This document shows, one piece after another, positions 1 through 7,510 of a DNA stretch of 64,000 bases. Made by a program: the position numbers and the translations under genes. The stretch's first letter is position 1, and each line of letters starts with the position of its first letter. The notes beneath the pieces were generated by a model, which was not told the DNA's origin, did not search any database, and saw only the letters and a list, made by a program, of their open reading frames with translations. The DNA comes from Pseudomonas viridiflava (GTDB lineage Bacteria > Pseudomonadota > Gammaproteobacteria > Pseudomonadales > Pseudomonadaceae): assembly GCF_900590755.1 (NCBI RefSeq), contig NZ_UUOC01000010.1, forward strand, positions 62,001 to 126,000, read 5' to 3'.

Positions 1-37
1 ACGGGCGCATCAGGTCCAGCAGTTTTTGCGTGCTCAT
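1..37 (-). CDS. 5' end of an unidentified gene (partial)
   Basis: An ATG at 37 reads leftwards off the window as MSTQKLLDLMRP. A good Shine-Dalgarno sequence (AAAGGAG) lies inside the last codons of the upstream oxidoreductase, whose stop is only 3 bases away, so the two are almost certainly co-transcribed. Too little is visible to assign a function. Partners of such dehydrogenases are often aldolases or kinases of four-carbon sugar acid pathways, but nothing here shows that. Confidence 0.6.
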   Translation of the reverse strand, partial: MSTQKLLDLMRP

Positions 38-40
38 CGG

Positions 41-931
41 TTATTCTCCTTTGCCGAACAGCTGGGCATCGGTCCGCTGGACGATGCAGTTGAAGTCTTC
101 ACCATCCGGCAGCGTTTCGCTGCTAGCGGCCCACAATTGCGCGACGATACGCGCCAGTGGCAGGTCCAGATCCATGCTTGCAGCGAGATCCTGGGCCAGG
201 CCGACGTCTTTGCGCATCAGGCCCATGGTGAAACCGGAGTTGTAGGTTTTGTTCAGGACCCAGGTCGGGAACATCACTTGAGTCGCGCCGCTGCGGCCTG
301 AACCGGCGTTGAGGCCGAGCATCAGTTTTTCCGGATCGACGCCCGCTTTGGCGGCCATGCTCACGGCTTCAGCGGTGCTGATCAGGTGGCAGGCGGCAAG
401 CATGTTGTTGGCGATCTTCGCCACGTTGCCCGCGCCGCATTTACCGACGTGAACACGGGTGCCGCTCATGCCTTCGAGGACTGGCAGGACTTTTTCCAGG
501 TCGGCGTCTTCTGCGCCTATGACCATGGACATGGTGCCAGTGGCTGCGCCTTTAGGGCCGCCGGATACCGGTGCGTCGATAAAGCCGATGCTTTTTTGCA
601 GCAGGGCGGCGGCCACTTTGCGGCTGGCTTCCGGGGTGGAGGTGGTGGTGTCGACAACGATCAGGCCAGGGTTGCCGTGTTGCAGCACGCCTTCAGCGCC
701 CAGGCAAACCGACTCGACGTGTTCAGCTTTTGGCAGCGACAGGATGAGTACATCAACCTGCTTGATCAGTGCGGTGCGGTCAGTGACCGGTTTCACGCCT
801 TTGCTCTCGGCCATTTCCAGCGCGGCCTGGGACAGGTCGAAACCGCTGACGTCGAAGCCTTTGCTGGCCAGGGTCGCGGCCATGCCGCCGCCCATGTTGC
901 CCAATCCAATCACGCCTACTTTTAAAGTCAT
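41..931 (-). CDS. NAD(P)-dependent beta-hydroxyacid dehydrogenase family oxidoreductase
   Basis: This 296-residue protein belongs to the 3-hydroxyisobutyrate / tartronate semialdehyde / L-threonate dehydrogenase family. The N-terminus carries the Rossmann motif GLGNMGGGMA (residues 10-19). The substrate-binding signature DAPVSGGPKGA lies near residue 119, and the catalytic lysine region is GNVAKIANN near 170. Length is normal for the family. It is followed after 3 bases by an unidentified gene and is divergent from a LysR regulator at 1077, which probably controls it. LtnD (L-threonate dehydrogenase) or GarR-like function are both possible; the exact substrate cannot be read from sequence. 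Confidence 0.85.
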   Translation of the reverse strand: MTLKVGVIGLGNMGGGMAATLASKGFDVSGFDLSQAALEMAESKGVKPVTDRTALIKQVDVLILSLPKAEHVESVCLGAEGVLQHGNPGLIVVDTTTSTPEASRKVAAALLQKSIGFIDAPVSGGPKGAATGTMSMVIGAEDADLEKVLPVLEGMSGTRVHVGKCGAGNVAKIANNMLAACHLISTAEAVSMAAKAGVDPEKLMLGLNAGSGRSGATQVMFPTWVLNKTYNSGFTMGLMRKDVGLAQDLAASMDLDLPLARIVAQLWAASSETLPDGEDFNCIVQRTDAQLFGKGE

Positions 932-1048
932 TTGAAATGCTCACTCAGCTGTTTGACAGGCTACGTCGCACCGTCAGTGGTTATCGGCAGATGATCCGAG
1001 TATGGACATCGCTCAGCGCACACAGCAATAATCACCAAATTCATTTTT

Positions 1049-1065
1049 GTTGCGTTAAACGCAAC
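1049..1065. promoter_or_regulatory. palindromic LysR-type operator candidate
   Basis: A 17-base palindrome, GTTGCGTT-A-AACGCAAC, lies 11 bases before the LysR start codon in the 145-base divergent intergenic region. It contains TGC-N7-GCA, which fits the T-N11-A core bound by LysR-type regulators. The position suggests autoregulation and control of the divergent dehydrogenase gene. Binding is an inference. Confidence 0.55.
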
Positions 1066-1076
1066 GCAGGTGGGCT

Positions 1077-1985
1077 ATGAGTCTGGTTCAGGATCGACGC
1101 ATTCTTTATTTCTTCGAAGCCGTGCGGTTGGGCAGTGTGCGTGCGGCGGCGGACTTTCTCGATGTCGCGCCTTCGGCGGTCAGCCGCCAGATTGCGCAGC
1201 TTGAACATGAACTCAGCGCACCCTTGCTGGAGCGCCATCGCCGTGGGGTCAAACCCACCGAAGCGGGGGATAGGGTGCTGGGCTATTACCGCCAGCGGCT
1301 TTCGCAGCAAGAGGTGTTGCTGGAATCCCTGCAAGCGTTGCGCGGTCTGCAAAGTGGTGCGGTGGTGCTGGCCATCGGTGAAGGTTTTATAGATGGGCTG
1401 GCGGGGCCGCTGACCGAGTTTTCGACCCTGTACCCCAAGGTCGAGCTGCAAGTGAATGTGTGTGGCACCAACGAAGTGATCCGCCAGGTGGTCGAGGACG
1501 AAGCGCACCTGGGCCTGGTATTCAACCCGCCCGCCGATCCGAAGATCCGCTCCCATGCGCATCAGAAACAGCCAGTGTGCGTGATGGTCAGCCCTGATCA
1601 CCCGCTTGCCCGACACGAAGGACCGATTCCGCTCAAGGGGCTGGACGGTTATCGGCTGGGGTTGCTCGGGGTCTCTTATGGCATTCGGCAGATTTTGACC
1701 CAGGCCGAGCAGCAGTCTGGCGTGTCGCTGATGCCGACCCTGACCTGCAACACCTTCGCCATGCTCAAGCGTTTCGCCATGAAAGGCGGCGTCACCTTGC
1801 TGCCGACCTTTGTGGTGGTCGATGAACTGGAAAGCGGCAAGCTGGTGGCGCTGCCGTTGGAGTCGCCGGTGTTCAGCGAATCCCAGGTCCACATCATCAG
1901 CCGCCTGGGCCGCCAGCTCAGCGTGGGTTCAAGCCGGCTGCTGGGGCAGTTGCAGCAGGATATGACGGCGTTTAATGGGCGGTGA
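1077..1985 (+). CDS. LysR family transcriptional regulator
   Basis: This 302-residue protein has an N-terminal winged helix-turn-helix (residues about 8-65, including VRAAADFLDVAPSAVSRQIAQLE) and a periplasmic-binding-protein-like effector domain (about 95-295). The start ATG at 1077 follows AGGTGG at good spacing. It is divergent from the dehydrogenase at 41-931 with a palindromic operator candidate between them, the usual arrangement of a LysR regulator and its target. The inducer is unknown; a hydroxyacid or sugar acid is a guess from the neighbour. Confidence 0.9.
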   Translation: MSLVQDRRILYFFEAVRLGSVRAAADFLDVAPSAVSRQIAQLEHELSAPLLERHRRGVKPTEAGDRVLGYYRQRLSQQEVLLESLQALRGLQSGAVVLAIGEGFIDGLAGPLTEFSTLYPKVELQVNVCGTNEVIRQVVEDEAHLGLVFNPPADPKIRSHAHQKQPVCVMVSPDHPLARHEGPIPLKGLDGYRLGLLGVSYGIRQILTQAEQQSGVSLMPTLTCNTFAMLKRFAMKGGVTLLPTFVVVDELESGKLVALPLESPVFSESQVHIISRLGRQLSVGSSRLLGQLQQDMTAFNGR

Positions 1986-2017
1986 TGTGTGCCGCACGAT
2001 CCTGTGGACGCAATGAC

Positions 2018-2392
2018 GTGGGACCGGCTTTAGCCGGGAAGAGGCCAGTACATTCACTCGTTATTTATCGCCTGAAATGCCGCCTTCCCGGCTGAAGCCG
2101 GTCCCACAAAAAATGCGGTGTTTCAGACACACCGCGTCATCGTTCTTCGCGGGCAAGCCCGGCTCCAACAGATCACCTCGTCCGTTGGAGCGAGGCTTGC
2201 CCGCGAATCGGTCGCTGCGGTGTTTCAGGCAGACCGCGTCATCGTTCTTCGCGGGCAAGCCCCGCTCCAACGGGGTATACGATCTCCTGTGGGAGCGGTG
2301 CTTGCCCGCGATACAGACACCGCGGTTTGGCAGACGGATCACCGGAACCTCATCGCGGGCAAGGTGGAGCGCCACCCCGGTCGCTCCTACAG
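2018..2392. repeat. REP cluster downstream of the LysR gene
   Basis: The 417-base gap between the LysR gene and cobA holds no gene. It contains an inverted pair of GGGACCGGCTTTAGCCGGGAAG-type REPs (2018-2107), then two tandem copies of a unit of about 105 bases starting near 2112 and 2217. Each unit begins GCGGTGTTTCAG and carries the other common core, TCGCGGGCAAGC / GCTTGCCCGCGA, in inverted pairs. A degenerate third copy lies near 2350-2392. These are mobile-repeat remnants typical of Pseudomonas. Confidence 0.85.
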
Positions 2393-2402
2393 GAACACAC
2401 CA

Positions 2403-3152
2403 TCAAGCCGAAATCGCTTCACCCGCAGTTGCCGCCTGAATGTAAGCCTGCGCCACTACTTCACCAATCACCATCACCGCCGGTGCTTTGAGTTCAAAAT
2501 CCAGCGCTGCATGATGCATGTTGGTCAGGTCGCTGAAACACTCGCGTTGCTGGGGCAGGGAGGCGTTTTCGATCATCGCCACCGGGGTGTCAGGTGCCAG
2601 CCCGCCCGCGAGCAGTTCCCGGCGGACTTCTTCCAGCTTCGCCACACCCATGTAAATCACCAGAGTGGTGCCAGTCTGGGCCAGAGCGCGCCAGTTCAAT
2701 TGACTGTCATCCTGAGTGTGAGCCGTCACCAGCGTCACGCCACGGGCCACGCCGCGCAGGGTCAAAGGAATCCCGCACTGGGTCGCGCCCGCCAGGCCAG
2801 CGGTGATGCCGTTGACCAGTTCCACTTCAATGCCATAAGTACTGAGCCACTCGGCCTCTTCGCTGCCCCGCCCGAAAATGCACGGGTCGCCACCCTTGAG
2901 CCGCACCACGCATTTGCCCTGGCGGGCGTAGCGCAGCATCAAGCGATGGATAAACGCCTGAGGTGTTGAACGACAGCCGCCGCGCTTACCGACGCTGATG
3001 ACTTTGGCATCAGGACAGTGCTCAAGGACTGCCGGGTTGACCAGATCATCAATCATCACCACCTCGGCGCCGCGCAAGGCGCGCACGGCCTTGAGGGTCA
3101 AGAGTTCCGGATCACCGGGGCCGGCGCCTACCAACCAGACTTTTGCGTTCAT
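2403..3152 (-). CDS. cobA: uroporphyrinogen-III C-methyltransferase (siroheme synthesis)
   Basis: This 249-residue enzyme uses two S-adenosylmethionine molecules to methylate uroporphyrinogen III to precorrin-2, the precursor of siroheme. Family signatures are visible: VGAGPGDPELLTLKA at residues 8-22, and CVVRLKGGDPCIFGRG near 80-95. Length fits the single-domain CobA/SUMT form rather than the fused CysG. It is the last gene of the narK-kinase-cobA unit. Siroheme is the cofactor of the nitrite reductase NirB encoded in the same locus, so co-regulation with nitrate assimilation is expected. Confidence 0.95.
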   Translation of the reverse strand: MNAKVWLVGAGPGDPELLTLKAVRALRGAEVVMIDDLVNPAVLEHCPDAKVISVGKRGGCRSTPQAFIHRLMLRYARQGKCVVRLKGGDPCIFGRGSEEAEWLSTYGIEVELVNGITAGLAGATQCGIPLTLRGVARGVTLVTAHTQDDSQLNWRALAQTGTTLVIYMGVAKLEEVRRELLAGGLAPDTPVAMIENASLPQQRECFSDLTNMHHAALDFELKAPAVMVIGEVVAQAYIQAATAGEAISA

Positions 3153-3210
3153 GAAGCTTTCCTCATCAGGGGGCGTCGGATCGTCGGGCGCGATCCTTGG
3201 TGGTTTGAAT

Positions 3211-4878
3211 TCATCCGTGCAACATCCAGATCAACAGCAGTCCATTCAACAGCAACGAACCCAGAGCCATGGCGCGCCAGACTTTCAGCGGTTCGCGTTC
3301 CAGCAACGGGCGGGGGCGGGCGCTTGGTTGTTGCTCGCCATTCTCCAGCGCCAGTAGCCATTGCTCGGCGGTTTCGAAGCGTTGCGCCGGATCGCTGGCC
3401 AAGGCTTGGTCGAGGTTGTGCACCAGCCATTCAGGCAGGTCAGGACGATAGCGGCTGGCAGGCACAGGTGTGCCGAATCGCGGTCGCTGAAACGCCTCGA
3501 TCTCGCCATGGGGATAATGGCCAGTCAGCAAGAAATACAAGGTCACTCCCGCGCTATAAAGATCCTGCGCCGCCGTCGGTGCCGCTCCAGCGTAAGCTTC
3601 GGGCGCGATGTAACTCGGCGTGCCCGGTAACTCGCCCGGCGGCTGCGTCGACAAACCGGGGCAATACGCCAGACCGAAATCCAGCACCCGCAGATCACCG
3701 TCTTCATTGAGCAGCAAATTGTCCGGCTTGATGTCACGGTGCAGGATATTGCGCCGATGCAGCATGCCCAGAGCGCGCAATAAATGCATGGCGACTTCCA
3801 GGCCTTGGGTCAGGCTCAGGTTGCCGTGCTGGCGATGATGTTCGGCCAGGGTGATGCCCGGATGCTCGCGCATCAGGTAATACAAATGCTGCCGCTCGCT
3901 GGCGGAATGGACTTCTGGGAAAAACCGCCCGGCCACCCGCCGCAGAAACCACTCTTCCTGCAACAGGCTCTGACCGGCTTCGCTGTCACCCTCGCGATGG
4001 GCGGGCAGGGTTTTCAATAGCCAGGTTTGTTGCTGGTCATCGCGTACTCGATACAGCAAGGATTGACGGGTTTGGCCCAGCAGCGCTTCTACTTGCCAAC
4101 CTTCAAAGCGTTGCCCCGGTTTCAAGGCCGGTGGTAGCGGCCATTGCTCCACCTGATCAAGGGCATCGCTCAGGCTGGCTTCACCGGTTTTCTCAACACG
4201 CACCAGCACCGCGCTGGCGTTGTCCTGGCTACCGGCAAGGTGAGCTGCGGTGACCAGTGCATTGGTGGCGTTTTGCAGATCGCTTTCATCACGCAAAACC
4301 CCGGCAATCGACGCCTCACTCAGAGTCGCCCAGATTCCATCGCTGACCAGCAGAAAACTCTCGCCGCTGCGCAGCTCGCCTTCCAGATAGTCCACCACCA
4401 GATGCTGTTCCAGACCCATGGCACGCTTGAGCACATGTTGCATGCCCGGCTGGCTCCAGACGTGGTCTTCGCTGATGCGCTGCAATTGCCCTTCGCACCA
4501 GCGATAGACCCGGCAATCACCGATATGCGCCAGGGTAAAACGCCGACCGCGCAATACCAGGGCGCTGATGGTGGTCAGTAACGGCTGGCCGCCGCCGTTG
4601 GCGTGAAGCCAGCGATTCTGCGCCAGCAACAGGCGATCCAATGCTTGGGCCACGCCCCAGGTTTGCGGCGTGGCGTAATAGTCGTGGGCTAATGCCTGCA
4701 AGGTTGAGCGCGCCGCCAGGCCACCATCGGCGCATTGGCTGACGCCGTCGGCCAGGGCGAACAGGTAGCCTTTGCTGGCCGCCAACGAGAGCGCCGGGCT
4801 GACCATGCGCGTGGCGTCCTGATTCTCGGCGCGCGGGCCGCTGGCGCTGCTGTCGGCGTAGCTCAACTGCAATGGCAT
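3211..4878 (-). CDS. bifunctional PP2C-type phosphatase / Ser-Thr protein kinase
   Basis: This 555-residue protein carries a PP2C-like phosphatase domain (about 1-235; metal-binding aspartates in SGPRAENQD, FALADGVSQ and LVSDGIW). A eukaryotic-like kinase domain follows (about 265-520) with catalytic loop HRDIKPDNLLLN, DFG motif (LDFGLA) and APE region (APEAYAG). A C-terminal membrane helix (about 535-553) ends the protein. The start at 4878 is chosen because it lies 10 bases after the stop of the transporter gene and begins the PP2C domain; the frame stays open upstream only inside the transporter gene. It lies between narK and cobA, so it should be made when nitrate is assimilated. Its targets are unknown. 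Confidence 0.9.
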   Translation of the reverse strand: MPLQLSYADSSASGPRAENQDATRMVSPALSLAASKGYLFALADGVSQCADGGLAARSTLQALAHDYYATPQTWGVAQALDRLLLAQNRWLHANGGGQPLLTTISALVLRGRRFTLAHIGDCRVYRWCEGQLQRISEDHVWSQPGMQHVLKRAMGLEQHLVVDYLEGELRSGESFLLVSDGIWATLSEASIAGVLRDESDLQNATNALVTAAHLAGSQDNASAVLVRVEKTGEASLSDALDQVEQWPLPPALKPGQRFEGWQVEALLGQTRQSLLYRVRDDQQQTWLLKTLPAHREGDSEAGQSLLQEEWFLRRVAGRFFPEVHSASERQHLYYLMREHPGITLAEHHRQHGNLSLTQGLEVAMHLLRALGMLHRRNILHRDIKPDNLLLNEDGDLRVLDFGLAYCPGLSTQPPGELPGTPSYIAPEAYAGAAPTAAQDLYSAGVTLYFLLTGHYPHGEIEAFQRPRFGTPVPASRYRPDLPEWLVHNLDQALASDPAQRFETAEQWLLALENGEQQPSARPRPLLEREPLKVWRAMALGSLLLNGLLLIWMLHG

Positions 4879-4888
4879 GTGGACGGAC

Positions 4889-6100
4889 TCAGACCCGTGC
4901 TGCGGTGAGTGCTGCCGAACCCCAAGTGGTTCTCCAGCGACGCTTGACGCTGTACAGACCGAACCACGCCACAACGCCGAGGCTTGCGAACAGCCACAGG
5001 CCGAGCTGGTAGTCACCGGTGCTTTGCTTGATGGCGCCCAGACCTGCGGCCAACAGGAAACCACCGATGCCGCCGGCCATGCCGATCAAGCCGGTCATCA
5101 CGCCGATTTCCTTGCTGAAGCGCTGCGGCACCAGTTGGAACACCGCGCCGTTACCTGCACCCAGACCCAACATCGCGCTAACGAACAGCGCCAAGGCTGC
5201 AACCGAGCTGGACAGGTGGAAACCCACTGCTGCGATGCAGATGGCGGCGACGGCGTACATGCCCAACAAAGTACGAATGCCACCAAAGCGGTCGGCGAGT
5301 GCGCCACCCAAAGGACGCATCAGACTGCCACCGAACACACAGGCGGCGGTGTAATAACCGGCAGTCACCGGGTTGAGGCCGTACTGATCGTGGAAATAAC
5401 CCGGCAAGGCGCTGGCCAGACCAATGAAGCCGCCGAACGTCACGCTGTAGAAGAACATAAACCACCAGCTGTCGCGGTCCGCCAAGGCCTTGAAGTAGTC
5501 GGCCATGGATTTCGGTTTGCTGCGGTTAGGCGCGTTTTTCGCCATCAGGCTGAAGGCGATCAGGGTCAGAATCAGCGGGATCAGCGCCAGGCCGAAAACG
5601 TTGGTCCAGCCGAATGCGGCAGCCAGGACCGGTGCGGCCAATGCAGCCAATACCGTGCCGGAGTTGCCTGCACCGGCGATGCCCATGGCTTTGCCCTGGT
5701 GTTCAGCGGGGTACCACTGCGAAGCCAGCGGCAAAGCTACGGCGAAAGAAGCGCCCGCCATGCCCAGACCTATACCGAGCAACAGCGCTTGTTCATAGCT
5801 GTGGATGCCCAATTGCCAGGCTGCAAGCAATGAAACGATGACGATCACCTGACCGATGATGCCAGCGGTTTTCGGCGACAGCTGGTCAGCCAGCATACCC
5901 ATGATGAAACGCAGAATCGCCCCGGCCAGAATCGGCGTGGCGACCATGAAACCGCGCTGCTGGGTGGTCAATTGCAGGTCGGTGGCGATCTGCACCGCCA
6001 TAGGGCCCAGCAGGTACCAGACCATGAAGCTCAGGTCGAAATACAGGAACGCGGCAAACAATGTGGGGGTGTGTCCGGCTTTCCAGAAACTGTTGTTCAT
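4889..6100 (-). CDS. NarK/NasA-type nitrate/nitrite transporter (MFS)
   Basis: This 403-residue inner-membrane protein of the major facilitator superfamily has about twelve hydrophobic helices and conserved nitrate-porter glycine-rich stretches (GLGMAGASFAVALPLASQWYP near 130-150; GAGNSGTVLAAL). It imports nitrate for assimilation, as suggested by its place beside nasT/nasS, the nitrate reductase and nirBD. The ATG at 6100 has GAGG seven bases upstream. Expression should depend on a sigma54-type promoter at 6301-6317 and an ANTAR-type attenuator leader at 6204-6285. The kinase and cobA genes follow in the same unit. Confidence 0.93.
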   Translation of the reverse strand: MNNSFWKAGHTPTLFAAFLYFDLSFMVWYLLGPMAVQIATDLQLTTQQRGFMVATPILAGAILRFIMGMLADQLSPKTAGIIGQVIVIVSLLAAWQLGIHSYEQALLLGIGLGMAGASFAVALPLASQWYPAEHQGKAMGIAGAGNSGTVLAALAAPVLAAAFGWTNVFGLALIPLILTLIAFSLMAKNAPNRSKPKSMADYFKALADRDSWWFMFFYSVTFGGFIGLASALPGYFHDQYGLNPVTAGYYTAACVFGGSLMRPLGGALADRFGGIRTLLGMYAVAAICIAAVGFHLSSSVAALALFVSAMLGLGAGNGAVFQLVPQRFSKEIGVMTGLIGMAGGIGGFLLAAGLGAIKQSTGDYQLGLWLFASLGVVAWFGLYSVKRRWRTTWGSAALTAARV

Positions 6101-6203
6101 TCCAGCACCTCATCTGCAAAAAGAGTCAACGAACGTTATGTGCTTGCAGGTGGGCGACCTGTGACGGCCGCTCCACCGCCTCGTTTTGCGAGGCCAAAAA
6201 CGC

Positions 6204-6285
6204 AAAAAACGTCGCAATCCCGGTTCCGCTTTCGCGAAGGGAAGTGCGACGTCTTTGTCGTGGTGGGGCAACCGCCGTTGGCTAC
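6204..6285 (-). promoter_or_regulatory. ANTAR-type antitermination leader of the narK operon
   Basis: In the RNA sense (minus strand) hairpin P1 (6285-6268) is GTAGCC-AACGGC-GGTTGC, six pairs with two G-U wobbles. Hairpin P2 (6260-6247) is CGAC-AAAGAC-GTCG. Both have six-base loops with A at position 1 and G at position 4, the known ANTAR signature. The 3' arm of P2 lies within the 5' arm (6252-6245, ACGTCGCA) of a terminator whose 3' arm is 6216-6209, followed by six U (to 6204). P2 and the terminator are therefore mutually exclusive. NasT, encoded at 6923-7498, is the expected ligand. A further hairpin with a GCCTCG/CGAGGC stem (6194-6178) lies before narK. Confidence 0.82.
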
Positions 6286-6300
6286 CTGTAAGCAGAACAC

Positions 6301-6317
6301 AGCAGGTAGTGTGCCAA
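6301..6317 (-). promoter_or_regulatory. sigma54 promoter of the narK-kinase-cobA operon
   Basis: On the minus strand TTGGCAC-ACTAC-CTGCT matches the -24 GG / -12 GC pattern with exactly ten bases between GG and GC. The predicted transcription start near 6290 is about five bases before hairpin P1 of the leader. RpoN/NtrC control of nitrate assimilation is established in Pseudomonas; use of this site is inferred. Confidence 0.75.
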
Positions 6318-6458
6318 GTGTGCTTGATGGCTCTAGGTCAAGGCTTTACGAAGGCTTGATGAAGTATTCAGGTACCTGCCACATACGGGTCGTGACTCTG
6401 TTGGTGCAGTGCTGCCGCATTGTGGTGCGTGATGCGCTTCTGGACCGCATCGCCTGCA

Positions 6459-6909
6459 TCGCGGGCAAGCCTCGCTCCCACAGGTCCTGGGTGTTTCAGC
6501 CGAATGCGGTTTGTCTGACACACCCAGATTCGCAGCCTTCGGCAGCTCCTACAAGTCCTGCTTTGTGTCAGGCACACCCCAAAACCTGTAGGAGTGAGCT
6601 TGGTCTGGGCCGCACTCGGACGATGAACGATGACGCAGTGTGTCTGATGAATCGCGTTGGCTGGTTCGCGGGCAAGCCTCGCTCCAACAGGTACACCACA
6701 AAACCCGTAGGAGCGCACGAGCAATGCGAGGCCGCGATGGCGGTAAGCCTGACACACCGCAATCGCTGGCCTCGTAACCTCAGCCACACCGCGAGCCTTG
6801 TAGGAGTTGCCGGAGGTCACGACGGCGACGAATGCAGTTTGTCTGACACCCGGATTCGCAGCCTTCGGCAGCTCCTACAAGTCCTGCGTCGTGTCAGGCA
6901 CACCCCAAA
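6459..6909. repeat. REP cluster between nasT and the narK promoter
   Basis: The gap 6318-6922 holds no gene. It contains single and paired REP cores (GCGGGCAAGCCTCGCTCC at 6461 and 6669; GCAGCCTTCGGCAGCTCCTAC at two places) and two near-identical direct copies of an 81-84 base unit at 6501-6584 and 6829-6909. Each unit starts CGAATGC(G/A)GTTTGTCTGACA and ends with GTGTCAGGCACACCCCAAA. The second copy ends 13 bases after the nasT stop. Confidence 0.8.
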
Positions 6910-6922
6910 GGTTTTTGGCTAA

Positions 6923-7498
6923 TCAGTTCAACAACTCATTCATCGCAATAATCTGCTCCGCCACCTGAATGAGCTTCTGTTGGCGGCTCATGGCCTGGCG
7001 GCGCATGAGGGTGTAAGCCTCTTCTTCGTTGCAGTTTTTCATTTTCATCAGCATGCCCTTGGCCAATTCCACGCGTTTGCGTTCGGCCAGTTGCTGGTCT
7101 CGGGCCTGTAATTGCGAGCGCAGCACCTGATCGCTTTCGAAGCGCGCCATGGCCACGTCCATGATTGGTTGCAGGCGCTGGGCATGGATGCCCTCGACGA
7201 TGTAGGCGCTGACGCCGGATTTGATCGCCTGACGCATCACAGCCGGATCATGCTCGTCGGTGAACATGACGATGGGCCGAGGCTGGTCGCGGGTCATCAT
7301 CACCACGTGTTCCATCACGTCGCGGCCGGGGGATTCGGTGTCGATCAGCACGACGTCCGGGCGCACGGCTTCGACTCGTGCCGGCAGGTCGATGGTCAGG
7401 CCGGATTCGTCGATCACCTCAAAGCCAGCCTCACTCAGCGCAGTGCGCAGGCGCCCGACTTTTTTCGAGGTGTCGTTGATCAGCAGGATGCGCAACAT
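6923..7498 (-). CDS. nasT: NasT, ANTAR-domain transcription antiterminator
   Basis: This 191-residue protein has an N-terminal receiver-like domain (1-120, with the aspartate in VVLIDTESPGRD) and a C-terminal ANTAR RNA-binding domain (about 130-187). Conserved ANTAR positions are visible in ELAKGMLMKMKN, EEEAYTLMRRQAM and KLIQVAEQIIAM. In related systems NasS holds NasT inactive without nitrate; freed NasT binds paired hexaloop hairpins and prevents premature termination of nas leaders. Three leaders of that type lie in this locus (6204, 12858, 13252). It follows nasS after 12 bases. Confidence 0.95.
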   Translation of the reverse strand: MLRILLINDTSKKVGRLRTALSEAGFEVIDESGLTIDLPARVEAVRPDVVLIDTESPGRDVMEHVVMMTRDQPRPIVMFTDEHDPAVMRQAIKSGVSAYIVEGIHAQRLQPIMDVAMARFESDQVLRSQLQARDQQLAERKRVELAKGMLMKMKNCNEEEAYTLMRRQAMSRQQKLIQVAEQIIAMNELLN

Positions 7499-7510
7499 GT
7501 GAGCCTCCGG

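Noticed and set aside
2018..2392. CRISPR-like repeat array
   Set aside because: Repeats are inverted pairs of palindromic REP cores with unequal spacing, and no cas genes are present.
4879..5064. N-terminal extension of the phosphatase-kinase
   Set aside because: The extra 62 codons lie inside the transporter gene on the same strand and do not match the PP2C fold; the ATG at 4878 is the sensible start.
6338..6820. Several overlapping open frames of 60-150 codons in the nasT-narK gap
   Set aside because: They consist of REP repeats read in frame and share the same peptide fragments in both copies, without credible starts.
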